The notes: generated from the sequence alone by a model not told the origin. Counted from the first letter of the stretch, positions 1 through 8,703 are shown. The stretch is DNA of 64,000 nt from Hymenobacter cavernae (GCF_014641455.1 NZ_BMHT01000001.1:558001-622000); one strand, 5' to 3'. Translations and numbers: made by a program.

Positions 1-241
1 CGGCAGCGGCAGTACGCTGCTGGTCTGGAAGAGCGGTACCGTGCGGCACGGCGTCGGCGGAGTCGCGGCGGGTAGGCAAGGCAGCCCAGTTGTTTAGTTC
101 AGCGTAGTCGGGGCTATCCGACGGTTTGTAACTGGAAAAATCACGGCTGGGTTTAATAACCTGCGTACACGAAGAAAGAACACCAGCGGCCAGCACGAGT
201 GACAAACCTAGCTTAGAGCGAAACACAAAAAAGAGCGACAT
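1..241 (-). CDS. DUF3089-type lipoprotein, N-terminal part (cut by window edge)
   Basis: The minus strand opens with an ATG at 241 and stays open to the window edge, giving about 80 residues. A hydrophobic signal ends in a lipobox, LSSC with Cys25, so this is a predicted lipoprotein. The following stretch, around SPDYAELNNWAALPTRRDSA, resembles the start of the DUF3089 family (alpha/beta-hydrolase-like proteins of unknown substrate). The rest of the gene lies outside the window, so no catalytic residue can be checked. The family call is from recall of the motif and is moderately sure. Confidence 0.6.
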   Translation of the reverse strand, partial: MSLFFVFRSKLGLSLVLAAGVLSSCTQVIKPSRDFSSYKPSDSPDYAELNNWAALPTRRDSADAVPHGTALPDQQRTAAA

Positions 242-307
242 CAAAGAAGCCGGCGAATGACCAGTGAAATTATTGAGCTAGCAGACAGCGGATGCTAGCT
301 CAAAAGG

Positions 308-1387
308 CTAATCCGTAAAGGTGTTTTCCAACAGCCGCTCTTGGCGCAGGTACACGATCTTGTAATTCTTGTCGAAACGGACGCGCACCTGAGCGGTAGT
401 TTGCTGGTGCTGCTGCCGAGACTGCCGGAAGGCCTTGCCTTTTTCCAGGTACGTCACAACGCGCGTACCGTCGTTGGCTACCGGCCCTACTTGCAGGCTA
501 GCCGGATCGACTTGCGTCTCCGCCTCCAAAAATTCCGGAAAGTGCGTTTTGGCCAGATCGTCGTTGATGGCGGCTGGGTTCGTATTTTGAAGTGTGTAGA
601 ATCGTTCGACGGCTGGGGCAAAGTGTTGCGCCGCATCGAAGGGCGCTTCTTTTAAATCATCGTAGTAGGAAGTCAGCGCATTCAGCACTTGGCTCCGAGC
701 GGCCGCCTCATCAGCCGCCGTTGGGGCAGCGGGTGTTGCGGCGGGCGTAGTGACAGTAGCTGCTGAATCGACAGTAGGCGCGGCTACCGGCGGCACAGCA
801 GGTACGACCCGCACCGTTTCGGGTGCGGCGGCAGGAGGCAAATCAATTTGTTGGGCCTGCGGACCTACTTCGGGCTGTACGGCTACACTGTCAGCTTCAG
901 TGCGCGACGTACTGGTCAGGCGCTCTGACTCTCGACCGCCGAAAGCTAGGTAAAGCACTAATCCAAGCAGCGCCAACACGCCAACCACCGTCAGGATGAG
1001 TGCTAACGGGCTGCGGGGCGGTGTTGCCGGGGCGGGCTCCTCCATCGGTTCATCCGGCGATAGAGCTGCGGAGTTGGGATACGCGCCCGAACCAGAGAAC
1101 CTAGGCTGCTCCGGCTCAATGGGCGGCGCTACGGGCGATGTCGAGTGAGTAAAAGTTGGAGGCTCAGACGCAGAAACAGGGCTAGCTACTACCGGCGGCA
1201 ACAGTGGTTCTTCAACTGGACCGGCAATGGTAGAGGACGTCGTAGCCGAAGGTTCCGGCGCAGCTTGGCTGTCATTAAAGAGTAGCTTTCGCTTCAGAGT
1301 ATCAAACTCGGCAGGCGTGATGGTGCCAGCGTCCAGCCACTCTTTTAGTTGGCGCAGCGTATCAAGAGGGGATGGGTCTTTTTCCAT
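308..1387 (-). CDS. SHOCT-like/TM protein with periplasmic C-terminal domain
   Basis: A 359-residue protein. Residues 7-37 (LRQLKEWLDAGTITPAEFDT core) look like a SHOCT short domain, usually a cytoplasmic oligomerisation or binding module. A Pro/Ser-rich linker follows, then one transmembrane helix at about 128-150, a second Ala/Pro/Thr linker, and a C-terminal folded region (about 228-355) that resembles an NTF2-like or stress-associated extracytoplasmic domain. The topology would place SHOCT inside and the C-terminal domain outside. The next gene on the same strand starts upstream at 2167, so the two may be co-transcribed. Function is not recognised. Confidence 0.75.
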   Translation of the reverse strand: MEKDPSPLDTLRQLKEWLDAGTITPAEFDTLKRKLLFNDSQAAPEPSATTSSTIAGPVEEPLLPPVVASPVSASEPPTFTHSTSPVAPPIEPEQPRFSGSGAYPNSAALSPDEPMEEPAPATPPRSPLALILTVVGVLALLGLVLYLAFGGRESERLTSTSRTEADSVAVQPEVGPQAQQIDLPPAAAPETVRVVPAVPPVAAPTVDSAATVTTPAATPAAPTAADEAAARSQVLNALTSYYDDLKEAPFDAAQHFAPAVERFYTLQNTNPAAINDDLAKTHFPEFLEAETQVDPASLQVGPVANDGTRVVTYLEKGKAFRQSRQQHQQTTAQVRVRFDKNYKIVYLRQERLLENTFTD

Positions 1388-1441
1388 ACAAGTAACGGCG
1401 CAGGAAAGCAGTTGCCGGAGATAGCAGTAGTTGAGCGTGAA

Positions 1442-2167
1442 TTATTTACGGTTCAGGGCTTCTAGTCGGTCGCGGCGGCGCTGCAATTGCTTGTTGCGCA
1501 AGTCGATCTGCTGACCAGTGGTAATCACCTTCACCGAATCTTCGCGGGCTTTGAGCGTATTGGCCACGTTTTGCTGCTTCAACGATTCAATCTTAGCTAG
1601 GTTGCTGGTAGTGTTGGCCTGCAAGGTTGTGATTTCCTTTTGCAGCTTTTCCTTCTCCTTTTCCGATTCACGCAACTGCTTTTCGGCCTCAGCAAGCTGC
1701 TCCTGGTAGGCTTTGCGCCGCGCCGCTGCCCCGAAGCTCTGCACGATAGTACGCAGGGCGGCGTACTCGGAAGGCGTGCGGTCGGGGTTGATCCAGGTAT
1801 TGGAACCTAGGTCGGCAAAGACAGACAGCTCCGATATGGTATCGGCCGGCGACGTTACCATGGAATACAGATCGATGAGCTTGCCGGATACGCTGGAAGC
1901 CGGGGTTTGCTTGGCTACCAGCACGTCCTTTTTGCCGACGCCAAAAACTCCGTCACCCTTGAGCTTAATATTGTAAGTGTCTTTCAACCAGCTCTGCCAG
2001 AAGTCACGCGTCCAGGCGGCGGTGCCATCTACCTGCACCTTCAGGGCATCGCGCTCTTTGCGGTCGAAATTGACGGTTCCGCCGCGCACGTCGTAAAGCT
2101 GGGCGTTGGCGCGAGGCGCTATGGCTACGAAAGCAATCAGCAGCAGAATAAAAGGTACTAGTCGCAT
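1442..2167 (-). CDS. secreted coiled-coil protein, function unknown
   Basis: A 241-residue protein with a clear signal peptide (MRLVPFILLLIAFVAIAPRA, cleavage after ANA-Q near residue 23). The C-terminal 90 residues are rich in Glu, Lys and Gln in heptad-like spacing and should form a coiled coil. The middle part (about 25-150) matches no family I know. It lies 54 bp upstream of the SHOCT-like gene on the same strand, so the two may act together in the envelope. It is a confident gene by signal peptide and length but has no functional call. Confidence 0.7.
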   Translation of the reverse strand: MRLVPFILLLIAFVAIAPRANAQLYDVRGGTVNFDRKERDALKVQVDGTAAWTRDFWQSWLKDTYNIKLKGDGVFGVGKKDVLVAKQTPASSVSGKLIDLYSMVTSPADTISELSVFADLGSNTWINPDRTPSEYAALRTIVQSFGAAARRKAYQEQLAEAEKQLRESEKEKEKLQKEITTLQANTTSNLAKIESLKQQNVANTLKAREDSVKVITTGQQIDLRNKQLQRRRDRLEALNRK

Positions 2168-2211
2168 GAGTTGAATTTTGATAGAAAAGACTGGGTTGCC
2201 GCAACCTAGGT

Positions 2212-2457
2212 CTACAAATCGTGGCGGGCGAAGGCGGCCTGCAAATCGTGGCGCATCTGGCTGAAGCGCTGCACGACGGCCTGCACAAACTCTTCGTCGA
2301 GCAGGGCGCGCACGTCGTCTTCGCTGGTAACGTCCATCTCGCTCACTTTGTAGGTTTGCTCAAACGGGCCTCGTTCGAGCTTGATGAGGTACTTTCCGTT
2401 CCAGGAGAAAAGCGTGATTTTGACTTCAGGATGCGGAATATCGGCGAGCTGGCGCAT
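2212..2457 (-). CDS. small conserved acidic protein, unknown function
   Basis: I place the start at the ATG at 2457 (MRQLADIPHPEVKITLFSWN), giving 81 residues. The longer reading to 2553 adds a low-complexity, Ala/Arg-rich stretch that looks non-coding. The protein has no signal peptide or membrane segment and reads as a small alpha/beta domain followed by a helix (EDDVRALLDEEFVQAVVQRF). Such short proteins are common in Hymenobacter-like genomes, but I do not know a function. It is divergent from the gene at 2596. Confidence 0.6.
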   Translation of the reverse strand: MRQLADIPHPEVKITLFSWNGKYLIKLERGPFEQTYKVSEMDVTSEDDVRALLDEEFVQAVVQRFSQMRHDLQAAFARHDL

Positions 2458-2595
2458 AACGGCAGAAGGTTTTATCAATGAAAAGGCGAAGATAGGCAGC
2501 AAGCCGCAAGCTCGGCTTAACGGTCGGCTTGCAGCAGCGTATACGCAAGGCACAAGCAGTTTCTCCCAGGTTTCACCTCTTTAATTATTTGTATC

Positions 2596-2784
2596 ATGCC
2601 ACAAGGAGATAAATCAGCCTACACGGACAAGCAAAAGCGCGAAGCCGAGCATATTGAAGAAGGCTACGAAAAACGCGGTAAATCGCCGGAGGAAGCCGAG
2701 CGCATTGGCTGGGCCACGGTGAACAAGCAGGATGGCGGCGGCAAGAAAAGCGGCGCGGGCCGGAAGAAAGCCGATGACAAGTAA
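2596..2784 (+). CDS. small stress/plasmid-stabilisation-like protein
   Basis: A 62-residue, highly charged protein beginning MPQGDKSAYTDKQKREAEHI and ending in a Gly/Lys-rich basic tail. It closely resembles a widespread small protein often labelled 'plasmid stabilization protein', with the landmarks GDKSAYTDKQ, HIEE, WATVNKQ and GGGKKSG. The true role of that family is not established; the Lys-rich tail suggests nucleic-acid contact. It stands alone between divergent and co-directional neighbours. Confidence 0.7.
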   Translation: MPQGDKSAYTDKQKREAEHIEEGYEKRGKSPEEAERIGWATVNKQDGGGKKSGAGRKKADDK

Positions 2785-2894
2785 AACCTAGGTTTCGATT
2801 ATGGCAAAGGGCCACTTCGTTTTGAGGTAGCCTTGTGCTTTGGTTACCCCAACCAGCTGCCTGTGTATTGTGTCAACAAATGGCAATGGCAAAT

Positions 2895-2920
2895 TATTCT
2901 CAGTGCTAACACTGAGAATA
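2895..2920. promoter_or_regulatory. perfect inverted repeat upstream of the sensor kinase
   Basis: Eleven-base arms around a four-base loop (tattctcagtg, ctaa, cactgagaata), followed by a second small palindrome acaataatattgt at 2931-2943. No T-run follows, so it is not a standard terminator. Lying 67-92 bp before the preferred kinase start, it is a candidate operator or an mRNA leader hairpin. Confidence 0.45.
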
Positions 2921-2986
2921 CCACATTACGACAATAATATTGTATACTACCTGTCAGATGTATCTTATCTCTACTATCCGCTACCC

Positions 2987-4915
2987 GTGCCTGTTCGCTT
3001 ATTCGCTTTCTGGCTTCTGATTGGCGGTCTGCTCGGCTCCATACATGGTTCTGCTCAGCAGCTTAGGCCCGCTCTGGCTGATACCCTGTACTTACAGCAG
3101 TCGAACGGAGCGCACCTGTCCGAAAACTACCGCTATTGTACCGCGCCGTTCGACTCCCCTTCTACTCCGGCCCACGCCGATTCGCTGTGGCAGGTCGGTC
3201 ACTTTCAGCCGGGGCCCTGGCACCGGACGCTCAACCTAGGTTTTGTGCATCGGCGCCTGTGGCTGCGGCTGGCAGTAGTCAATACGCTTCCGCACCCGGC
3301 GCGCTTTCTCTGGAGCCTTTACAACTACACCGATAGCGCCACGCTCTACTGGCAGCGGCGGCGCGACACAACCTTTACGCGGGTAGCAGCCGCCAGCTCG
3401 CGCGTGCCAGCTGCCGAACGGGTTTTCCCGGCGCGGGCCTTATGCCTGCCGTTCACATTGGCGGCCGGTGAGCGTGCTGTGCTCTACCTACGGATTGACC
3501 ACCATGCCGGCGCCCTCTACATGCCTTCCGACGTGACTACCACGGAGGATTTGCTGGCTTGGGAAGTTAATTATGTTTTCTATAAGCACTGGATCTGGCT
3601 TATCGGTTTTTACCTGAGCAGTGCCCTGTTCAACCTGGTGCTGTTTGCTTTCCTGCGCGACCGAATTCACATCTGGTATGTGCTGTACGTAGTTTGCACC
3701 ACCATTTTCCTGCTGATGGAAGATGGCCTGGATGCCCTATTACTGCCGGCAGGGCCTTACAAGCTGCTCTGGTCTATCGGTCAGTTCAACTTTATGCTGC
3801 TGGCCTCGGCGTGTGGTCTGCACATTATGCAGCTTTTTCTGCGGCTGCGAAAAGGTTGGCCTTGGCTGCACCGACTAGGCACCGCGCTGGCGGTATTGGC
3901 TATTGGGTTTGTTGGGGCTTACTCGTTGCTTTATCCTACGGCAGTCCGCACGAGCGGCACGGGCCTGCTGACGCTCAACGCGGCCCGCGAAGTACTGCTG
4001 CTGGCTACTTTCGTGTATGGCTGGGTGGCCTTGGTGGCGGTGGCGCTTACCCGGCGGCGGCGCTTGGCCGCTTATTTCAGCCTGACGTACTTTTTCTTTT
4101 TCACTGGCTTTCTGCTGTTCTGGCTCAACCACCTAGGTCTTACCAACCTGCATCTGCTGCAGCCTAATGCGCTAGCCTGGGGTTTGTTCTTCGAGCTACT
4201 AGTCATGAATATTCTGCTCACGGGTCGTTTCCGGCACACCTTGCGTCAGAATGCCCAGCTGCGTATCCGTCAGCTCGATCAGCGTAACGCACTGGGTTCG
4301 CGCCTGATTGCGGCCCAGGAAGAAGAGCGCGAGCAGCTAGCCCGCGAGCTACACGACGCCCTGGGTCCTAACCTCGCTGCCCTGCACCTAGCTTGGCAAG
4401 GCCCGGCCATGCGCGAAGCCTTAGCCAGTTCGCCAGCGGCGGCGGCGGCCGGGCACCATGCAGAATTATTATTGCGCCATCTGCGCGACGAGGTGCGCAC
4501 TTTTAGTCACTCCCTCATACCCACTGAACCGGGTCATAATAGCCTCGCTGAGTCGATAGCAACGCTGAGCGAACTGTTCAACCTCTATGGCAACCCAATA
4601 GTGCGTACCTACTGCGACGAAGGCCTCGACCGGCTGCCGCCGCCTGTGCAACAGGCTGCTTACCGCATCACGGCCGAATTGCTCAACAATGCACTGCGCC
4701 ACGCACGGGCCACGGAGGTGCTGGTACAGCTGTTGCGCCACTCTGACGCGTTGGAAATTATGGTGGAAGATAATGGCCGTGGTCTGCCCTCTACGCCGTC
4801 GGGCAGCGGTATTGGCCTGCGCGGCGTGCGGGCGCGTACCGACTACCTGCGCGGCCACCTGCACATCGACAGCTCCAACAGTGGCACCAGCGTCGTCGTG
4901 CGATTACCTTGCTAA
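2987..4915 (+). CDS. 7TMR-DISM sensor histidine kinase
   Basis: I prefer the GTG start at 2987, because it puts a signal peptide (VPVRLFAFWLLIGGLLGSIH, ending GSAQQ) at the N-terminus; the frame is open back to an ATG at 2840, but that stretch carries palindromes and no protein-like sequence. The product has about 642 residues. It has an extracytoplasmic 7TMR-DISM-type beta domain (about 25-190), seven hydrophobic helices (about 200-420), a HisKA_3 dimerisation helix with phospho-acceptor His456 (ELHDALGPN), and a HATPase_c domain with N-box ELLNNALRHA and G-box D595-N-G-R-G. Its obvious partner is the LuxR-type regulator 122 bp downstream. Position next to csgEFG suggests it controls curli; that is inference. 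Confidence 0.88.
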   Translation: MPVRLFAFWLLIGGLLGSIHGSAQQLRPALADTLYLQQSNGAHLSENYRYCTAPFDSPSTPAHADSLWQVGHFQPGPWHRTLNLGFVHRRLWLRLAVVNTLPHPARFLWSLYNYTDSATLYWQRRRDTTFTRVAAASSRVPAAERVFPARALCLPFTLAAGERAVLYLRIDHHAGALYMPSDVTTTEDLLAWEVNYVFYKHWIWLIGFYLSSALFNLVLFAFLRDRIHIWYVLYVVCTTIFLLMEDGLDALLLPAGPYKLLWSIGQFNFMLLASACGLHIMQLFLRLRKGWPWLHRLGTALAVLAIGFVGAYSLLYPTAVRTSGTGLLTLNAAREVLLLATFVYGWVALVAVALTRRRRLAAYFSLTYFFFFTGFLLFWLNHLGLTNLHLLQPNALAWGLFFELLVMNILLTGRFRHTLRQNAQLRIRQLDQRNALGSRLIAAQEEEREQLARELHDALGPNLAALHLAWQGPAMREALASSPAAAAAGHHAELLLRHLRDEVRTFSHSLIPTEPGHNSLAESIATLSELFNLYGNPIVRTYCDEGLDRLPPPVQQAAYRITAELLNNALRHARATEVLVQLLRHSDALEIMVEDNGRGLPSTPSGSGIGLRGVRARTDYLRGHLHIDSSNSGTSVVVRLPC

Positions 4916-5037
4916 GTGAAACCCGTAGTAAGCAGACGAAATAGTGAGCTTAGGCACTTATTATAGCCTACCTTATTACAGCTTCACGGCCCCTACCTTT
5001 TACTTCGCCAAATTTACTATTTCATTCCCTGACCCGC

Positions 5038-5679
5038 ATGTCCTCTCGCTTACTCATTCTGGATGACCACCGAATGCTGGCTCAGGGGCTAGCCCTGCTG
5101 CTGGCAGAACAACCTGACCTGACGGTTGTTGAGCAGTTCGCCGATGGTCAGGCGCTGCTCACCTGGCTTGGCTCGGGTGCACTGCCGCCAGCAGATGTGC
5201 TGCTGCTCGACCTGCACCTGCCCGGCGTCGATGGACTCACGCTGTTGCCTCAGTTGCGCCAGCAGTGGCCTGCTTTACGCGTGCTGGTGTTCAGCAATGC
5301 CGCGGCACCGGAGCTGGTAGATCGGCTGATAGCGGCCGGGGCCAGCGGCTTCGTACCTAAGTCGGCCGACGCGGAACAGCTACTGACCGCTATTCGGGCG
5401 GTAGGAGCCGGCGGAACTGTGTTTCCAAAACACGCCCGCGCCGTGCTGGCTCAAGCTTCAACTGCTCAGACCGATCCGCTTTTGCGGCTGCACCGCCTCT
5501 CTGGCCGCGAGCGGCAGGTAATCAGCCTTGTCCGCCAGGGGCTTACCACCCGCGAAATTGCCGAGCGGCTTTGCCTGGCTGAATTTACCATCAGCACGCA
5601 CCGCCGCAACATTATGCACAAGCTAGAGCTAGGCAACGTAGCGGCTTTGGTGCAGTTTGCTATCGACTACGGCTTGTAG
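5038..5679 (+). CDS. NarL/LuxR-type response regulator, candidate curli regulator
   Basis: A 213-residue two-domain regulator. The receiver domain (1-125) has the acidic pair Asp9-Asp10, phospho-acceptor Asp58 (LLLDLHLPG) and a conserved Lys in FVPKSAD. The C-terminal LuxR helix-turn-helix starts at about residue 148 (LSGRERQVISLVRQGLTTRE) and includes the recognition helix region FTISTHRRNIMHKL. It follows the 7TMR-DISM kinase and precedes csgE by 134 bp, the place where enterobacteria keep csgD, also a LuxR-type protein. I infer that it activates the curli genes. It is not a csgD orthologue by sequence alone, since it has a complete phospho-acceptor pocket. Confidence 0.9.
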   Translation: MSSRLLILDDHRMLAQGLALLLAEQPDLTVVEQFADGQALLTWLGSGALPPADVLLLDLHLPGVDGLTLLPQLRQQWPALRVLVFSNAAAPELVDRLIAAGASGFVPKSADAEQLLTAIRAVGAGGTVFPKHARAVLAQASTAQTDPLLRLHRLSGRERQVISLVRQGLTTREIAERLCLAEFTISTHRRNIMHKLELGNVAALVQFAIDYGL

Positions 5680-5757
5680 CATCTGTTGCTCCTTTTGTGG
5701 CATCTGGAAGCCAAAAAAGGATCTTGCCGGATTGTTTATGAAATTTATTTATATTGT

Positions 5758-5788
5758 TTTGGATTATTTAGCTAAGCCACTATATTTA
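5758..5788 (+). promoter_or_regulatory. Bacteroidota-type promoter of csgE
   Basis: TTTG at 5758-5761, a 19-base spacer, then TATATTTA at 5781-5788. This fits the Bacteroidota consensus (TTTG, 19 bases, TAnnTTTG) in all but the last base. A start of transcription near 5795 would leave a leader of about 20 bases before the csgE ATG at 5814. Confidence 0.6.
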
Positions 5789-5813
5789 TGCAAGACTTAC
5801 TATGTTTTAATCC

Positions 5814-6494
5814 ATGCACTTGTGGGTAGCTTTCATTAGGCTATTTTCGAACGGTTTGTACCGCTCGGCACGGAGTGCTGCGCCTGCTTCAGAGAAGCAG
5901 CAGTCTAGTGATTCAACTTACCTTTTTGGTAAACGCTGGTGCTGTTTTGCCGTAGGCGGCATACTGGTTTTAGGCCTGCCTATAGGGAAAGCACACGCGC
6001 AACAGCAACCTAAGAAGCCTGCTCAGGAAGCCACAAAAAACTCAGAAAAACCGGCTCCTTTACCACCCAAAAAGCTAGAAGAAGCCCTACAGCTTTTGTT
6101 GCAGAGTACCGCGAAAGGCCAAGACACGGTGCAAGCCAACCAACAACGTCGCTTTCGTCCTACCGAAATAGAAGGCCTGGTTATCGACCAGACAATCACG
6201 AAGATGGGCCATGATTTCTATGATGTTTTCTACGCTCAGTGGGAGCCGCCCCAAGACCTAGGTGACTTCACCGTTGTGATTCGGGAGAAACCAAGCCGCG
6301 GGATTAATTCGCTGGTTTCGCTTGAGGTTAATGAAAACGAGCTGCTGGAGTTACCGCTGCAACCACGCTACGAGATAATCGAAGAAGCTGCCGCTTACGG
6401 GGTCGAAGTAGCCCTAGGGTATCTGATCAATGCCAAAAATGTAGGCCAGCAGCTCGAACAAGGGCCGGATAACCCCGGCAAAGAGACATTCTGA
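5814..6494 (+). CDS. csgE: CsgE, curli secretion specificity factor
   Basis: A 226-residue protein. CsgE caps the periplasmic mouth of the CsgG pore and delivers curlin subunits. The family region spans about 105-215, with landmarks EIEGLVIDQTITKMGHDFYD, FTVVIREKPSRG and YGVEVALGYL. A hydrophobic signal with cleavage after AHA (residue 62) is preceded by an unusually long N-region of about 40 residues; no better in-frame start is visible and the predicted promoter ends just upstream, so I keep the ATG at 5814. A Lys/Pro-rich linker sits between signal and domain. csgF follows after 51 bp. Confidence 0.92.
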   Translation: MHLWVAFIRLFSNGLYRSARSAAPASEKQQSSDSTYLFGKRWCCFAVGGILVLGLPIGKAHAQQQPKKPAQEATKNSEKPAPLPPKKLEEALQLLLQSTAKGQDTVQANQQRRFRPTEIEGLVIDQTITKMGHDFYDVFYAQWEPPQDLGDFTVVIREKPSRGINSLVSLEVNENELLELPLQPRYEIIEEAAAYGVEVALGYLINAKNVGQQLEQGPDNPGKETF

Positions 6495-6545
6495 CGTTCC
6501 GCTTATCCTTTCTATTTTCCCACCCATTCGTTCTTCACCTTCCGC

Positions 6546-6980
6546 ATGAAAGTACCCTTACTTCGCTGGGCACTCCTGCTAACGCTGCTGACGCTAGGTC
6601 TGCGGCAGGCAAAAGCCCAAGACTTTATCTATGAGCCAAAGAATCCCTCATTTGGGGGCGGCAACACCTTCAATTATTCGTGGCTATTGAGTTCAGCCCA
6701 GGCCCAGAACTCCATTCCGGACCCCGCTACGCGCTCGGCCAGCACAGCCGCGGCGGATCCGCTGAGCAACTTTGCTGCTAATTTGAATCAGCAGATTCTG
6801 GCGCAGCTTACCAACCGCTTCATCACGGCGCAGTTTGGCACGGGCGCCATTCGGGAAGGCAACTACACTGTGGGCAACTACAGGATTCAGGTGACGCCGG
6901 GCAGTAGTGGGGTCTCCATTCAGGTCACGGATGTCTCTACCGGCAACCAGACAACCGTTACGGTACCCAACGGGCCGTAA
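6546..6980 (+). CDS. csgF: CsgF, curli nucleation/anchoring factor
   Basis: A 144-residue secreted protein with a signal peptide of 24 residues (cleavage AKA-Q). The mature N-terminus QDFIYEPKNPSFGGG is the diagnostic CsgF segment that in E. coli inserts into the CsgG channel and narrows it; it is followed by NTFNYSWLLSSAQAQN. The C-terminal part is the outward-facing nucleation region. Length matches the family (about 138 residues in E. coli). It lies between csgE and csgG on the same strand. Confidence 0.93.
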   Translation: MKVPLLRWALLLTLLTLGLRQAKAQDFIYEPKNPSFGGGNTFNYSWLLSSAQAQNSIPDPATRSASTAAADPLSNFAANLNQQILAQLTNRFITAQFGTGAIREGNYTVGNYRIQVTPGSSGVSIQVTDVSTGNQTTVTVPNGP

Positions 6981-7061
6981 GCTGCTTTCCCTCGCTACTA
7001 TACCTAGGTACGTACAGCCCGATTATTCCGGGCGGATCATTATTCTTTTGCTTACAGGCTC

Positions 7062-8450
7062 ATGTTTATCCGTTCAGGCTGCCGCTTGTTGGGCGCCGCT
7101 TTGTTGCTGCTTTTGAGCAGCTGTGCCCCTTATTTTCATCAACCTCTTAACACCGAACGTGCCCGCTTAGGAGCCGAAGTCGCAGGAAACACTGAGCTGC
7201 GCGCTTTGCCGCCCGCCAGAGAAAAAGCCGTAGTGGCCGTGTACAAGTTCCGCGACCAGACCGGCCAGTACAAGCCCCAGCTCAACGGCTCCAGCTTTTC
7301 CACCGCCGTCACGCAGGGCGCCACCAGCATCTTGCTGCGGGCCCTGGAAGAATCGCAGTGGTTTGAGCCAATCGAGCGCGAAAACCTGAGTAATCTGCTC
7401 AACGAGCGCAAAATTATCCGCTCAACCCGCGCCGAATACACGGAGCAAACCGGCCAGAAGCAGCCCGCGCTGCCCCCATTGCTGTTTGCAGGTATCATCC
7501 TGGAAGGCGGCATTATTTCCTACGATGCCAATATGCTGACCGGCGGAGCAGGCATCCGCTACTTCGGAGCTTCGGCCTCGGGGCAGTACCGGCAAGACCG
7601 CGTTACGGTATATCTGCGGGCTATCAGCACCAGTACGGGCCGCATTATGAAGACGGTTTACACGTCTAAAACCATTCTTTCGCAGCAGGTAGACGCCAGC
7701 TTATTCCGGTTTGTCAGCTTCAAGCGGCTGCTGGAAACGGAAACCGGCTTCACCTACAACGAGCCCAGCGAGATGGCCGTGAAAGAAGCCATCGAAAAAT
7801 CTGTGGAAGCCTTGATCTACGAGGGTATGCAGGCGGGCTTATGGGCTCCGCGCGACCCCACTGCGCTGACCAGCCCGGCAATGCTGGCTTACCAGAAGGA
7901 GAAGGAAGAAAACCTTGAGTTGGATGTGCTTGGCAACCGCAAGATGGACCGACCAGGCTTCATCGGTATTGGCCTGACGGGCGCTGCCCAGCGCTACTCC
8001 GGCGACCTAGCCCATACCCTGACGCGGCCAAACGTGGAGCTGACGCTACGACGGCAGTGGGGCCAGAGCCGCTGGACCTCGTTCCTGAACCTAGGTCGTG
8101 GCAACCTGGCCGCCGAGCGTTACTTCGACCAGAATTTCAACTATCTCGAAACGGGCGTACAGATGCGGGTGCTGCCGCACGAGCGTTTTACACCATACCT
8201 GTTGGCAGGTGCGGGCATCACCACGCGCAACCGCCCCACGTTCACCTCCCGCAATGGCCTGCTACCCCACGTAGTGTTCGGCGTGGGTGCCGAATACCTC
8301 GTGACTTCTTCCCTGGGCCTTAACCTAAGTGCGGACAATCATACCTTCCTAAATGACCGCCTGGATGAGATAAACCAGGGCAAGTACAACGACTACTATT
8401 GGGCCGGGCGCTTTGGTGTGGTGCTGTACCTAGGTCGGCGTACCAAATAG
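7062..8450 (+). CDS. csgG: CsgG outer-membrane curli channel with C-terminal barrel-like extension
   Basis: A 462-residue lipoprotein; the lipobox LLSSC puts the acylated Cys at residue 21. The CsgG region (about 22-290) begins with the family segments LGAEVAGNTELRALPP and KAVVAVYKFRDQTGQYK. E. coli CsgG ends at about 277 residues; here a further stretch of about 160 residues (from GFIGIGLTGAAQRYSGDL) has alternating hydrophobic strands, GAGITTRNR turns and an aromatic-rich end, like a small outer-membrane beta-barrel. CsgG is the nine-fold export pore for curlins. The extension would add a barrel-like domain to each protomer, an arrangement I infer from sequence pattern only. Confidence 0.9.
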   Translation: MFIRSGCRLLGAALLLLLSSCAPYFHQPLNTERARLGAEVAGNTELRALPPAREKAVVAVYKFRDQTGQYKPQLNGSSFSTAVTQGATSILLRALEESQWFEPIERENLSNLLNERKIIRSTRAEYTEQTGQKQPALPPLLFAGIILEGGIISYDANMLTGGAGIRYFGASASGQYRQDRVTVYLRAISTSTGRIMKTVYTSKTILSQQVDASLFRFVSFKRLLETETGFTYNEPSEMAVKEAIEKSVEALIYEGMQAGLWAPRDPTALTSPAMLAYQKEKEENLELDVLGNRKMDRPGFIGIGLTGAAQRYSGDLAHTLTRPNVELTLRRQWGQSRWTSFLNLGRGNLAAERYFDQNFNYLETGVQMRVLPHERFTPYLLAGAGITTRNRPTFTSRNGLLPHVVFGVGAEYLVTSSLGLNLSADNHTFLNDRLDEINQGKYNDYYWAGRFGVVLYLGRRTK

Positions 8451-8585
8451 TTATGCCAGCTTACTTTGATCAGCTACTTAAACGTTTGCAATCAAGAATT
8501 ATTTGTATTTTTTTTATAAAAACTTATTAAGACCTTAATAGATAACGATGCCCCTATGAATTTTCAAATAATGAACTATTCTAAC

Positions 8586-8615
8586 TTTTTTTATTAATTA
8601 TTTTATTTAAATTTG
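8586..8615 (+). promoter_or_regulatory. candidate promoter of the curlin genes
   Basis: An exact TAnnTTTG element (TAAATTTG, 8608-8615) lies in the very AT-rich 253-bp gap between csgG and the first curlin gene, with a T-rich TTTT tract (8586-8589) 18 bases upstream in place of TTTG. The predicted start leaves a leader of roughly 80 bases. A separate promoter would let structural subunits be made in excess over the exporter. Confidence 0.5.
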
Positions 8616-8703
8616 AATCGTTCTTCCGGAAAGACAAAAAAATCATAGCTAAAAACAATTAATCACCACACAAGCGAATAGCTGTACAACCCACTCCTAC
8701 AGT

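Noticed and set aside
2840..2986. N-terminal extension of the sensor kinase to the ATG at 2840
   Set aside because: The added 49 residues lie before the signal peptide, have no family pattern and contain two palindromes; GTG at 2987 gives a proper signal peptide.
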